From NCBI GenBank assembly GCA_002412885.1, contig DHVX01000079.1, positions 1-54,852 of the forward strand: DNA of 54,852 nucleotides, read 5' to 3'. How positions within the stretch are numbered: position 1 is the stretch's first letter; each line of letters begins with the position of its first letter. Under the pieces are notes generated by a model that was not told the origin of the DNA, did not search any database, and saw only the letters and a list, made by a program, of their open reading frames with translations. The stretch is from Bacteroidales bacterium UBA5197. GTDB lineage: Bacteria; Bacteroidota; Bacteroidia; Bacteroidales; Lentimicrobiaceae. Shown in pieces: positions 7,558-15,884 of this stretch. A program made the translations under genes and the position numbers.

Positions 7558-9678
7558 ATGAGAAACTTTCTGATTTTCCTAATCCCCGCTATCCTTATGA
7601 TGAGCAGTTGCAACCCAAAAGAAGAAAAAATCAACTATCCCGAAACCCTCAAAACCGATACTGTTGATGTGTATTTCGGAACCGAGGTTGCTGATCCTTA
7701 CCGTTGGCTTGAAGATGATAATTCAGCCGAAACCGCTGCCTGGGTTACTGCCCAGAATGAAGTTACCGATGCGTATCTCGCAAAAATCCCTTACCGCGAT
7801 CAGATCCGCGAACGACTGACTGCATTGTGGAATTATCCACGTTATGGCGTTCCTTTCAAAAAAGGCGGTTATTATTTCTTCTTTAAAAATGATGGCATTC
7901 AGAATCAAAGTGTTCTGTACATTCAGGATTCACTGAAAGGTGAAGCCCGGGTTTTTCTTGATCCCAACAAGCTTTCCGCAGATGGAACTACTTCATTGGG
8001 AACTTATTCCGTTTCGAAAGATGGAAAATATTTTGCGTATGCCATTTCTAAAGCAGGTTCTGACTGGAACGAAATTTATGTGATGGAAACGGCCACCGGC
8101 AAGCAGCTTACCGATAAGCTGGAATGGGTGAAATTCTCTGGCATTTCATGGCGTGAAAACGGATTCTACTATGGTCGCTACGATAAGCCTGCAGATGGAG
8201 GTGCGCTGTCCTCGAAAAACGAGTACAAAAAGGTTTATTATCACAACATCGGCGATCCTCAGGATAAGGATGTACTCATTTATGAAAACAGAAATTATCC
8301 GCTGCGTGGCTACGAAGTTGCAGCCACCGAAGATGGTCGTTTTCTCGTGCTTTACGAAACTGAAAGCACCAGTGGCAATGCCTTGTATGTGAAAGATCTT
8401 AGCAAACCCAAAGCTGATTTTGTGAAAATTGCCGATGGCTTCCGCTTCGATTATTCTTTCATCAGCAATCAGGACGAGAAGTTTTATCTGCTCACCAATG
8501 ATGCCGCACCAAAGTATAAGCTGGTGGAAGTGGACCTGAATGCTCCGGCCTCAGCCAATTGGAAAACTATTATTCCCGAAAAGGAAGAGGTGCTGAAATC
8601 GGCTGAAGTTGCCGGCTTGCATATTGTTACGCTCTACATGAAAGATGCAACCAGCAAGGCGTTTGTGCACAATATGGATGGTTCGCTGCTTCACGAAATT
8701 GAACTTCCCGGCCCCGGTACCATTGCCGGTTTTGAAGGAAATAAGGAAGAAAACGAAGCATTTTTCTCTTACACTTCCTTTATTTATCCTTCCACTGTGT
8801 TTTCTTACGACATTACAGCGAACCGTGCTGAAGTTCTTCATCAGTCAGAAATTGATTTCGATCCTTCACTTTACGAATCGAAGCAGATTTTTTACACCAG
8901 CAAGGATGGAACCAGAGTTCCAATGTTTATTGTTCACAAAGCAGGGATGAAGCTGGATGGCAACAATCCGGTTTACCTTTACGGATATGGCGGGTTTAAC
9001 GTAAGCCTCACACCGACTTTCAGCGTTAGTCGTCTGCTGTTTATTGAGCAGGGCGGAGTTTTTGCAGTGCCCAACCTGCGTGGTGGCGGTGAATATGGCG
9101 AAGCATGGCACAGGGCTGGTACCAAATTGCAGAAGCAGAATGTGTTTGATGATTTTATCGCTGCCGCGGAATATCTGATTGCCGAAAAATACACCAAACC
9201 TGAGAAAATTGCCATTGCCGGCGGATCAAACGGTGGTTTGCTTGTGGGTGCATGTATGACCCAACGCCCCGATTTGTTTGCAGTTGCGCTTCCTGCCGTG
9301 GGTGTGATGGATATGCTACGCTTTCATAAATTCACCATCGGCTGGGCCTGGACTGAAGATTACGGTTCAAGCGCAGATTCTACTGAGTTTAAATATCTGC
9401 TCGGATATTCTCCGCTGCATAATCTCAAAGCCGGTACCTGCTATCCCGCAACGCTGGTAACCACCGCTGATCACGACGACAGGGTAGTGCCAGCGCACTC
9501 TTTCAAGTTTGCAGCTACACTTCAGGAGCATCAGGATTGCAATAAACCTGCCCTGATCCGCATCGAAACCAATGCAGGCCACGGAGCCGGAAAGCCCATT
9601 TCAAAAATGATTGATGAGGCTACCGACATCTGGGCATTCACCATGTACAATTTAGGAATGAAACCTGCGTTTAAGTAA
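7558..9678 (+). CDS. Prolyl oligopeptidase family lipoprotein (peptidase S9A)
   Basis: A 706-residue serine peptidase that cleaves short proline-containing peptides after Pro. The N-terminus is a lipoprotein signal peptide with Cys18 in MMSSC, so it is probably membrane-anchored in the periplasm or exported. The beta-propeller domain begins at DPYRWLED and occupies roughly residues 30-430. The C-terminal alpha/beta-hydrolase domain carries Ser557 in GGSNGG, the Asp in DHDDRV (640/641) and His675 in NAGHGAG, which is the full triad at the usual spacing. Length matches animal and bacterial POPs plus the signal. It is monocistronic, and a hairpin follows at 9710-9740. Confidence 0.94.
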   Translation: MRNFLIFLIPAILMMSSCNPKEEKINYPETLKTDTVDVYFGTEVADPYRWLEDDNSAETAAWVTAQNEVTDAYLAKIPYRDQIRERLTALWNYPRYGVPFKKGGYYFFFKNDGIQNQSVLYIQDSLKGEARVFLDPNKLSADGTTSLGTYSVSKDGKYFAYAISKAGSDWNEIYVMETATGKQLTDKLEWVKFSGISWRENGFYYGRYDKPADGGALSSKNEYKKVYYHNIGDPQDKDVLIYENRNYPLRGYEVAATEDGRFLVLYETESTSGNALYVKDLSKPKADFVKIADGFRFDYSFISNQDEKFYLLTNDAAPKYKLVEVDLNAPASANWKTIIPEKEEVLKSAEVAGLHIVTLYMKDATSKAFVHNMDGSLLHEIELPGPGTIAGFEGNKEENEAFFSYTSFIYPSTVFSYDITANRAEVLHQSEIDFDPSLYESKQIFYTSKDGTRVPMFIVHKAGMKLDGNNPVYLYGYGGFNVSLTPTFSVSRLLFIEQGGVFAVPNLRGGGEYGEAWHRAGTKLQKQNVFDDFIAAAEYLIAEKYTKPEKIAIAGGSNGGLLVGACMTQRPDLFAVALPAVGVMDMLRFHKFTIGWAWTEDYGSSADSTEFKYLLGYSPLHNLKAGTCYPATLVTTADHDDRVVPAHSFKFAATLQEHQDCNKPALIRIETNAGHGAGKPISKMIDEATDIWAFTMYNLGMKPAFK

Positions 9679-9709
9679 TAGTCTGATTAAATCCTTTTTT
9701 CCTGTATCG

Positions 9710-9740
9710 CCCCTTTCACGGATTAATTCCGTGAAAGGGG
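9710..9740 (+). terminator. Hairpin after the prolyl oligopeptidase gene
   Basis: A 13-bp perfect stem, CCCCTTTCACGGA / TCCGTGAAAGGGG, surrounds a TTAAT loop. No T-run follows directly, so termination may be weak or this may be a dispersed palindrome. It lies 32 bases after the stop codon. Confidence 0.5.
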
Positions 9741-9774
9741 TGTGCACGGAATATTACTTTACAAATCAAAGCAT

Positions 9775-10962
9775 ATGATTAAAAATCAACATTTTGTCTT
9801 TTTATTTGTCGTGTTTTTTGTGATGGCGGTCAATTCGCAGATCCATGCTCAGTCAACTTCAGCTGCTGAAAGCGAAAAGCCTTTGCCAATGGTGGATAGT
9901 CTGGCAACCATGCGCTATATGCTCAACGAAGAGAGAACCAAGGTTGCTGATCAGGCACAAAAGCTTGATTCTGTTTACCGTCAGATAAAATCACTCTCGG
10001 GTGAACTCGAACGCCTGAAGCAGCGTGAAAGTGAACTGGTTCCGCTGAATGAAGCACTGAATCTGAAGATTGTTCAACTGGGGGCAGAGTTGCATTCAAA
10101 AAATAATTTCCTGGAAGAGCAATTGCGCATTCAGAAAGAAAAGGAGCAACTATTTACCGAAAAGGAACAACTTTACAAAGATGCAATCAACAGCAGCATG
10201 ATTGATAAGGTGAAGCTTGAAGGGCAGATTTCGGCAAAAGATTCGCGACTCGATGGCAAAGAGCGCGAAATCGGACTTCTGCAGCTCAGCATTGATGAAA
10301 AGAGCCGCGATATACTCACCCGTAACAGTGAAATACAAAAGATTATCTCGGATAAGGATATGGCCGATCGCCGCATCGATACCCTGCGCACAACACTTAC
10401 CGAAGCAGAAAAGAGTCTTGTGAGAACCGGCGAGCAGCTCAAATACACCGAACTTAAACTGAAAGATTGTGAAGGGCGTTATGCCAACGTCACCAATAAA
10501 AAGAAGAAAACGCGTGTGGTGCAGGGATTTGCCATCAAAAACTACCGCACTCCTGATTTCGCTTTGGCGCCAAAGGATGCCAACAATCCGGGCGTTTATG
10601 TGATCACAAATAAAAATTCCAGCAACATTGAATTTGATTTTGTAACCGGCGCAAGTTTTATGCTGAAAGACCTTTCAAAACCCAATGCCGCACTGACTTA
10701 CGATGTTGGCTTTTTCCTGGGTTTTGGCGGAAACAATCTTTTCAAGAACTTTTATCTTGGACCCAACTTCAAGCTGTTTGATGTGCTGCATGTCAATCTG
10801 GGTGCCAATGTGCGCGAATACGAAGCACTGAAGGAAGGATTTAATGTTGGCGATAGGCTGGATGCAGGCATTGCCATCCCCACCACAAAAGAATGGAAAA
10901 TAAAGCCTTACTTCGGACTAACCTTTGATCTTGAATTGCTGACAATGATTGGGAAAAGGTAA
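9775..10962 (+). CDS. Exported coiled-coil protein with C-terminal barrel-like domain
   Basis: A 395-residue protein. An N-terminal signal peptide ends near SQIHAQS. A long charged helical region follows (approximately residues 40-240, rich in Glu/Lys/Gln with heptad character such as EKEQLFTEKEQLYKD), typical of a coiled coil. The last ~150 residues are Gly/aromatic-rich with alternating strands (FFLGFGGNNLF, FYLGPNFKLF, KIKPYFGLTFDLELL), suggesting a small beta domain or barrel at the envelope. The frame is open from a GTG at 9742, but the ATG at 9775 precedes the signal peptide directly. I do not recognise a family. Confidence 0.75.
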   Translation: MIKNQHFVFLFVVFFVMAVNSQIHAQSTSAAESEKPLPMVDSLATMRYMLNEERTKVADQAQKLDSVYRQIKSLSGELERLKQRESELVPLNEALNLKIVQLGAELHSKNNFLEEQLRIQKEKEQLFTEKEQLYKDAINSSMIDKVKLEGQISAKDSRLDGKEREIGLLQLSIDEKSRDILTRNSEIQKIISDKDMADRRIDTLRTTLTEAEKSLVRTGEQLKYTELKLKDCEGRYANVTNKKKKTRVVQGFAIKNYRTPDFALAPKDANNPGVYVITNKNSSNIEFDFVTGASFMLKDLSKPNAALTYDVGFFLGFGGNNLFKNFYLGPNFKLFDVLHVNLGANVREYEALKEGFNVGDRLDAGIAIPTTKEWKIKPYFGLTFDLELLTMIGKR

Positions 10963-11050
10963 GGTGCGGTGTTGAATGAAATAGTCAGGAATCGTTTAAA
11001 GCACTGCCACGCTCGTATGACAAGTTTGTTAGGTAGCGTTGAGAGAAGTG

Positions 11051-11236
11051 ATTTCGCCCTTTCAGGGCTTATTTTTAGTATTACAGCTCGTATCACAGGG
11101 CTTCGCCACTGTGTTAACAGATTTCGCCCTTTCAGGGCTAAGAATAATAAAAGCCCTGAAAGGGCGAAATAAATTAACGATGGGTGAAGCCCATCGAAAT
11201 GAAACAATCACTTTTTAAGCCCTGACAGGGTGAAAT
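11051..11236. repeat. Cluster of REP-like palindromes (GCCCTGAAAGGGC family)
   Basis: ATTTCGCCCTTTCAGGGCT occurs at 11051-11069 and 11121-11139, and its exact reverse complement at 11152-11170, giving a 19-bp stem with a 12-base loop. Further elements are an imperfect CACAGGGCTTCGCC..CTGTG palindrome around 11095-11113, the hairpin CGATGGGTGAAGCCCATCG at 11178-11196, and a diverged copy AAGCCCTGACAGGGTGAAAT at 11217-11236. The whole 10963-11314 spacer has no gene. Confidence 0.8.
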
Positions 11237-11314
11237 ACTAAACATTATGGGGTAGTCTTTAAAAGTTATGCACAAACACCCACTCAAACTCAATCCTTAA
11301 GTATTGAAATGTGC

Positions 11315-12244
11315 CTACAACCCAAGCACCTTCATTCTCTTCTCCAATAACTTTTTATACTTTTCCTGCATTTCAAACGACAAAAAACTGTTCTCTATCA
11401 TTTGAGGCCAGTGAGGAAGTTGGGTTATGAAAGTATTTAAGATATTGTCAATTACTTTATCCGGAAGAGAACAGCGTTCTTTGCCAAAATAATTGATCAG
11501 CAAATCGGCATTGAGGTTTCGTTTCTTTCCGGAAATTGATAATGCAATCTCTTCAGCATTTCCTTGAAGTACTATTGTTGAATTCAGAAGGTCGTAGCCC
11601 GGTGAAAGTTCGGTTTTGCCATTTTGCACAATGACGGAAAAATTCTTCAGATGCATGTCTTCATTTCCCGTAAGGTAATTGAAGATCAACAGTTTAAAAA
11701 GTCTGGCTTTCTCTATGGCTGGAAATGTGCAGTATTGATCGATCAGTTTCACCAGCTTTTCCATGGTATAATTGTACTTGGTTTCGCGGTTCATTCCGGC
11801 AAGCTGAGCGAAATCCTCTACCGCAACCTTATCTTTTTGTCCCTTGCGGTCGAATCGCTTGATAAAGTATGTCAGCGTATGATCTTTGGAATAAACCATG
11901 CCATGCAGCGGTAATGTAATCCCGGTAGTTGCGGCCAATCGCATGGTGAGATCTTCATTCTGCGGAAGTTCTGCAAATATATGATGTTGTGGCTTAAGGA
12001 TATAGCGGCCATATTTATCTGCAATATCGAAACAGCCCATCTTGATATTCAAAACAGCGCTGAGTTTTGGTTGTACTCCCTGAATTGACATTTTCGCTGC
12101 CCTGAGATAAGCTTCATTTCTCAACTCTTCAGCGGAATATTTAAGCAGCGAAAGAACTTTCAGAGACGGGGAAATTAGCCGCATTCCTCTGGCGCTATAC
12201 AAATCATCGCCGCATGGCTCATACGAAATGGGACATCGGTTCAT
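11315..12244 (-). CDS. HipT-like serine/threonine kinase toxin (HipA C-terminal domain)
   Basis: A 309-residue protein made of the HipA kinase core without the N-terminal HipA subdomain. A glycine-rich loop with a candidate phosphorylation site is seen as MSIQGVQPKLSA (Ser53, Gly56). The catalytic loop is GNEDMHLKNFS (Asp196, His198, Asn201), and the metal-binding Asp218 lies in SPGYDLLNS. HipA-family kinases stop growth by phosphorylating glutamyl- or tryptophanyl-tRNA synthetase; the target here is inferred only. Its ATG overlaps the stop of the HipS-like gene by four bases. The SIQ before the Gly loop differs from the SIS that I recall for E. coli HipT, so the autophosphorylation rule may differ. 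Confidence 0.88.
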   Translation of the reverse strand: MNRCPISYEPCGDDLYSARGMRLISPSLKVLSLLKYSAEELRNEAYLRAAKMSIQGVQPKLSAVLNIKMGCFDIADKYGRYILKPQHHIFAELPQNEDLTMRLAATTGITLPLHGMVYSKDHTLTYFIKRFDRKGQKDKVAVEDFAQLAGMNRETKYNYTMEKLVKLIDQYCTFPAIEKARLFKLLIFNYLTGNEDMHLKNFSVIVQNGKTELSPGYDLLNSTIVLQGNAEEIALSISGKKRNLNADLLINYFGKERCSLPDKVIDNILNTFITQLPHWPQMIENSFLSFEMQEKYKKLLEKRMKVLGL

Positions 12245-12603
12245 GACTTATCCTCCCCATTAAATGGCCTGATGCCGTCGTTAGAATCATAATCAAAGGC
12301 TTCTTTTACCGTAACATTTCCAACAAGATCATCACCGACAGCAATCAGTTGTGAGAACATATCATTTCTGTCGATTTTACCAGTCTTCAACAAACCTTCC
12401 AGTTGATATCCCTCTGGCAGCAGACCATCGAAAAAAGGTGGAAATGTGTTAAACTCATAGATTTTTTGAGTTGTGGGCATGGTGACAGATACAGGCAATC
12501 CTTTGTAATTTTCCAGATAGATAAACTTGTATGCGCTGCCAAACTTCAGCTCATACAATGCACCTGCTTCGTTATCAGACACAAATACTTTAGCTTTTCT
12601 CAT
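12241..12603 (-). CDS. HipS-like protein (stand-alone HipA N-terminal subdomain)
   Basis: A 120-residue protein equivalent to the N-subdomain-1 of classical HipA (pattern GALYELKFGSAYKFIYLENY, then PVSVTMP and FFDGLLPEGYQLEGLL). In classical HipA this piece is fused to the kinase. Here it is a separate gene whose stop overlaps the next ATG (ATGA). In the described E. coli HipBST system the separate HipS neutralises the HipT kinase, so an antitoxin role is likely by analogy. It overlaps the upstream HTH gene by 14 bases. Confidence 0.86.
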   Translation of the reverse strand: MRKAKVFVSDNEAGALYELKFGSAYKFIYLENYKGLPVSVTMPTTQKIYEFNTFPPFFDGLLPEGYQLEGLLKTGKIDRNDMFSQLIAVGDDLVGNVTVKEAFDYDSNDGIRPFNGEDKS

Positions 12604-12823
12604 CTGTGATTTGTTGCATTAGCTGACTGGTTAGGATTACTTTGATGTTAAGCACTGCCAGCACTTTTCGGAGCGTATTAAGCTGGACAGTTTCTTTGCC
12701 TTTTTCCAGTTCGAAAACAGCGGTCTTGCCAATGCCGGCAAGTTCAGCCAGATGAAGCTGACTTAGCCCGGCGGTCTTCCGGTGTTTCTTTAGAATCTTC
12801 GCCAATAAATCGGGTTCTATCAT
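12590..12823 (-). CDS. hipB: HipB-like XRE-family transcriptional regulator
   Basis: A 77-residue helix-turn-helix protein of the Cro/CI (XRE) class. The HTH is visible as TAGLSQLHLAELAGIGKTAVFELEKGK, written here in parts: helix 2 SQLHLAELAG and helix 3 KTAVFELEKG. It is the first gene of a minus-strand operon HTH - HipS-like - HipT-like and is expected to bind operator DNA upstream of 12823. Imperfect half-sites TTGTTAT (12834-12840) and ATAACACAA (12863-12871) lie in that region and could be the operator. Confidence 0.85.
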   Translation of the reverse strand: MIEPDLLAKILKKHRKTAGLSQLHLAELAGIGKTAVFELEKGKETVQLNTLRKVLAVLNIKVILTSQLMQQITDEKS

Positions 12824-12833
12824 GGATTATGTT

Positions 12834-12871
12834 TTGTTATAGCGGTAAAAATACGCAAATACATAACACAA
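12834..12871. promoter_or_regulatory. Possible HipB operator
   Basis: Imperfect inverted half-sites TTGTTAT and ATAACACAA are centred about 30 bases apart, directly upstream of the hipB-like ATG. This is inferred only from position and partial symmetry. Confidence 0.3.
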
Positions 12872-12939
12872 TGCAAGTAATGTGAAATATTTTACTGCTG
12901 CAGAGGGAAAAATCGGGGGATAGCTAGCGCTCAACCATC

Positions 12940-14127
12940 TCACCTCACGCCCGCAAATTTGCCGGCAACCTGCTCATACGATGAGCCATCAGGGAAAATT
13001 GCCGGTGGGCCGAACTCTGGATTCGCAAGAAATTCGTCGTCCTGCAATGAAAGGATAAAGGCTTTAAGTTCAGCTTTTTCAACCGGAGTAAGCTGTACTC
13101 CGCTCTCTGCAACGTGGTGCATCAAAGGATTTACCCAGGGCGACATCTTTACATCGTGCGAATAGAAATCAATTACTTCGTCAAGTGTCTGAAAACGGCC
13201 GTCGTGCATGTAAGGTCCGCCAAGAGCGATGTTGCGGAGCGTTGTTGCTTTGTATGCGCCCTTGTCAAATTCGTCACCCGAAATGGCAAAGCGGTCGCGG
13301 GGGTCGTTAAATTCAGTGTCTTTGCCGTTGTTGTAAAACAGATTGGTGGTGAAAAGCGGGTTTCCGCTGCTTCCATGGCAATGGAAACAATCGGCACCTT
13401 CTTCGGTGGTGAAAAGGATAAAGCCATTGATTTCCTGCTGAGTAAGTTGTACCTCACCACGCATGTACCTGTCGAATTTCGAATTGGCCGAGACAATGGT
13501 TCTTACAAACTGAGCAATGGCTTTGCTGATATTTTCCATGGTGACTCTGGTTGAGCCGAATGCATTAAAGAAGAGATCGGGATAACCCGTTGTCTGCTGA
13601 ATCAGGGCTTTTGTGCGGTTGGTGTCCCCATTCATTTCATGTGGAGCCACTACGCCCATCCATACCAGATCTTCGAGCCGGCGACGCGATGGATTGGTAT
13701 TGGATTCGTGAATCATACCATTCCACAGGTAGCCATTCTGATTCCAGACAAGGTTGACAAGCGGAAGTGGGACATGGGGAGTGGGAATGCCGGTTAGCCC
13801 GAAAGTTCGCCCTCCCTGAAAAACCGGATGGTCGATACCCGGCTCAAAATTTCGCGACTGAACATGACAACTTCCACAGCTCATCAATGAGTCGAAGTGG
13901 GTACGCCCCGAAAGCCTTCCATCATAAAAGAGATATCGTCCCAGTTCAATGCCTTCAACAGTCAATGGATTGTTGTCAGGGATGTTAAGTTGAGTGGGAA
14001 AATATTTTGGTATCTGAAGTTCGTAAGGAGTGGGATTGTGACTGACAGGAAGAGGGCCTTTGTCTCCGCATGAAAACAGAAATATCATAACAAAGATCAG
14101 TGCTGCCGGAAGGCTTTTTAAAGTCAT
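12940..14127 (-). CDS. Di-heme cytochrome c peroxidase (MauG/CcpA family) lipoprotein
   Basis: A 395-residue exported peroxidase that reduces H2O2 to water using electrons from small cytochromes. The two heme-attachment motifs are CGSCH (residues 84-88) and CFHCH (247-251). The family signature LRNIALGGPYMHDGRF is present near the C-terminus. The N-terminus is a lipoprotein signal with Cys20 in FLFSCG, so the enzyme is probably membrane-anchored. Within the superfamily, MauG-like maturation activity cannot be excluded, but no partner gene is adjacent. It is monocistronic and lies just upstream of (is not transcribed with) the HipBST-like operon. Confidence 0.92.
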   Translation of the reverse strand: MTLKSLPAALIFVMIFLFSCGDKGPLPVSHNPTPYELQIPKYFPTQLNIPDNNPLTVEGIELGRYLFYDGRLSGRTHFDSLMSCGSCHVQSRNFEPGIDHPVFQGGRTFGLTGIPTPHVPLPLVNLVWNQNGYLWNGMIHESNTNPSRRRLEDLVWMGVVAPHEMNGDTNRTKALIQQTTGYPDLFFNAFGSTRVTMENISKAIAQFVRTIVSANSKFDRYMRGEVQLTQQEINGFILFTTEEGADCFHCHGSSGNPLFTTNLFYNNGKDTEFNDPRDRFAISGDEFDKGAYKATTLRNIALGGPYMHDGRFQTLDEVIDFYSHDVKMSPWVNPLMHHVAESGVQLTPVEKAELKAFILSLQDDEFLANPEFGPPAIFPDGSSYEQVAGKFAGVR

Positions 14128-14462
14128 TTTTTGTAGTGGCTGTTTAGTTTATAAAAGTACATATTAAAGTTATAAACCCTGATTGAAATCTGCACCTTTT
14201 TTATCTGATCAAGTGACCGGTTGTGATAAAAATGAGAATGTTTGATTTGTTTTCATGCTGATCTGTATTTATGAAGTTGCATTTTTAACAGCCATAAAAT
14301 GTCAATGCTTTCATAATCAAACAACAAACAATTCTATGTAACCTCGATCAGCAATACTCAGCTTTATCTGTTTAAAAAACTTACATTTGCATCGGGGATA
14401 ATTTATTATTAACTTTGTGCAAGTTGCTCATTATCAGCTAAGTGTTTTTAACGACTTTCGGA
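14128..14462. promoter_or_regulatory. Divergent promoter region with candidate -7 boxes
   Basis: This 335-base spacer separates the peroxidase gene (minus) from the DUF2027-Smr gene (plus). No gene or repeat was seen. TACATTTG (14392-14399) and TAACTTTG (14410-14417) both match TAnnTTTG for the plus-strand gene; the second would give a leader of about 40 bases. Confidence 0.45.
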
Positions 14463-15578
14463 ATGGATTTAAAAGTAGGAGATAAGGTTCGTTTTTTAAA
14501 CGAAAAAGGGGGTGGCATAGTTACCCGAATTTTGAGTAATAATATGGTGAATGTAGCCATTGAGGAAGGTTTTGACCTTCCCGTACTTGCATCGGATCTT
14601 ATTAAGATTGAGCCGGCCGGAATGGCAGGCAGGTTTTTCGACAGGCATTTGAATGTGGATGTCCCGCCCGTTTCTGCAACAAAGTCAGATACTGCGCAAC
14701 AATCTGCCTCTAACCCTTACGGTCAAAGTGAAGATTCGGAAGAGGAAAGAGTGAGCCCGCTTTATCGTCAGTCAGGCGTTGCTAACCCTGAAGGCTTATT
14801 TATTATTTATGTTCCGCAAGATCAGAAAATACTCATCACGGGTAAAGTTGATATTTACCTGGTAAACAATAGCCGCAACGATGTTTTGTATAGTTTTCTG
14901 CTACGCGAGCAAACTGAAACCTATTCAGGTGTTGATTATGACGTAATACCTCCATATTCGAAAATAATCCTCGAAACCATCGAAAGAGATGACATTGAAG
15001 GCTGGTCAGAAGGCATTGTTCAGGCTTTGTTCCATCGTGAGGAATCCGGTGAAGTACTTGCCCCGCTCCATGCATCCTTTAAGGTAAAGCCTGTAAGATT
15101 TTATAAGGAAAGCAATTATCAGGATTTCAGGTTGATAGGTCAGAAGGCATTGGTTGTTTTGCTGGGTGATGTTGCAGGCCAGATGATTATTGAGAGTGAA
15201 GAAGCTTTGAAAGGAGTTGATCCGGCTGTAAAGCAGAAAGTTTCGGCCATAGCCCCTCCGGCATTTATCGATGTACACAAAACCGGCTTCCGCGAAGCTG
15301 AGGTTGATCTTCATATATCCGAGCTCAAAGAACAATACGCAGAAATGAGCAACAGTGAAATTCTGCGTTATCAGCTTGATTACTTCACCAGAATGCTCGA
15401 TAGTGCAATCAGCAATAACTATTACAAGGTAGTTTTCATACATGGCATTGGCAACGGTACGCTGAAATCGGCTATAATTTCCGCCATTTCTGAGTATGAC
15501 AACGTAGAATTCCGCACGGCTCCTTTTGCAAAGTATGGCAATGGTGCAGTTGAAATTATAATTCACCGCAATTCCTGA
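14463..15578 (+). CDS. DUF2027 protein with C-terminal Smr domain
   Basis: A 371-residue cytoplasmic protein of a Bacteroidota-specific architecture. The N-terminal DUF2027 begins LKVGDKVRFLNEKGGG, with a beta-rich middle domain, and the last ~80 residues form a Smr (MutS-related) domain with EVDLHI and the diagnostic IHGIGNG loop. Smr domains are nicking nucleases or RNA-associated factors in other bacteria; the role of this fusion is not established to my knowledge. The frame is open from a GTG at 14442, but the ATG at 14463 gives the canonical MDLKVGD start. rnpB lies about 300 bases downstream on the same strand. Confidence 0.88.
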   Translation: MDLKVGDKVRFLNEKGGGIVTRILSNNMVNVAIEEGFDLPVLASDLIKIEPAGMAGRFFDRHLNVDVPPVSATKSDTAQQSASNPYGQSEDSEEERVSPLYRQSGVANPEGLFIIYVPQDQKILITGKVDIYLVNNSRNDVLYSFLLREQTETYSGVDYDVIPPYSKIILETIERDDIEGWSEGIVQALFHREESGEVLAPLHASFKVKPVRFYKESNYQDFRLIGQKALVVLLGDVAGQMIIESEEALKGVDPAVKQKVSAIAPPAFIDVHKTGFREAEVDLHISELKEQYAEMSNSEILRYQLDYFTRMLDSAISNNYYKVVFIHGIGNGTLKSAIISAISEYDNVEFRTAPFAKYGNGAVEIIIHRNS

Positions 15579-15587
15579 TTATTGGCG

Positions 15588-15678
15588 ACCCCTGACAGGG
15601 TTACGAACCCTTCATGAGGGGCGATCAGACAGATACCCGCGAACCTCCGGTCAGGTAGAGTAAAACCCTGTCAGGGGT
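15588..15678. repeat. 91-bp MITE-like element with 15-bp terminal inverted repeats
   Basis: The left end ACCCCTGACAGGGTT (15588-15602) is the exact reverse complement of the right end AACCCTGTCAGGGGT (15664-15678). The ends are themselves near-palindromic (CCCTGACAGGG). The interior contains GGTTACGAACC and GGGCGATCAGACAG. Confidence 0.8.
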
Positions 15679-15683
15679 TATCG

Positions 15684-15770
15684 TACCAGGGTTACGAACC
15701 TATCAAAGTGGCGCGATCAGACTTGATACACGTAACCTCATGTCAGACAGCAAAACCCTGACATGGGTTG
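15684..15770. repeat. Diverged second copy of the 91-bp element
   Basis: This copy starts 91 bases after copy 1 and has the same internal order: CAGGGTTACGAACC, GCGATCAGAC, then AAAACCCTGACATGGGTT at the right end. Its terminal inverted repeats are decayed and its interior has diverged. Confidence 0.7.
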
Positions 15771-15858
15771 GCGTGTCTGCCAAAAGCAGCAATGTAAAAG
15801 TTTTACCACCTCTCAAAACCAAAAATCCTTCCTATTGCTTTGGTATCCAATTCTTTTA

Positions 15859-15866
15859 TATCTTTG
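15859..15866 (+). promoter_or_regulatory. Candidate rnpB promoter -7 box
   Basis: TATCTTTG matches TAnnTTTG about 19 bases before the inferred 5' end of the RNase P RNA. A TTTG lies upstream at 15839-15842, somewhat closer than the usual -33 spacing. Confidence 0.45.
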
Positions 15867-15884
15867 TCCCAACTTAGGTCTCTT

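Noticed and set aside
11315..12603. hipA broken by a frameshift
   Set aside because: Each half has its own ATG, the junction is a clean ATGA overlap, and the order matches the known HipB-HipS-HipT arrangement.
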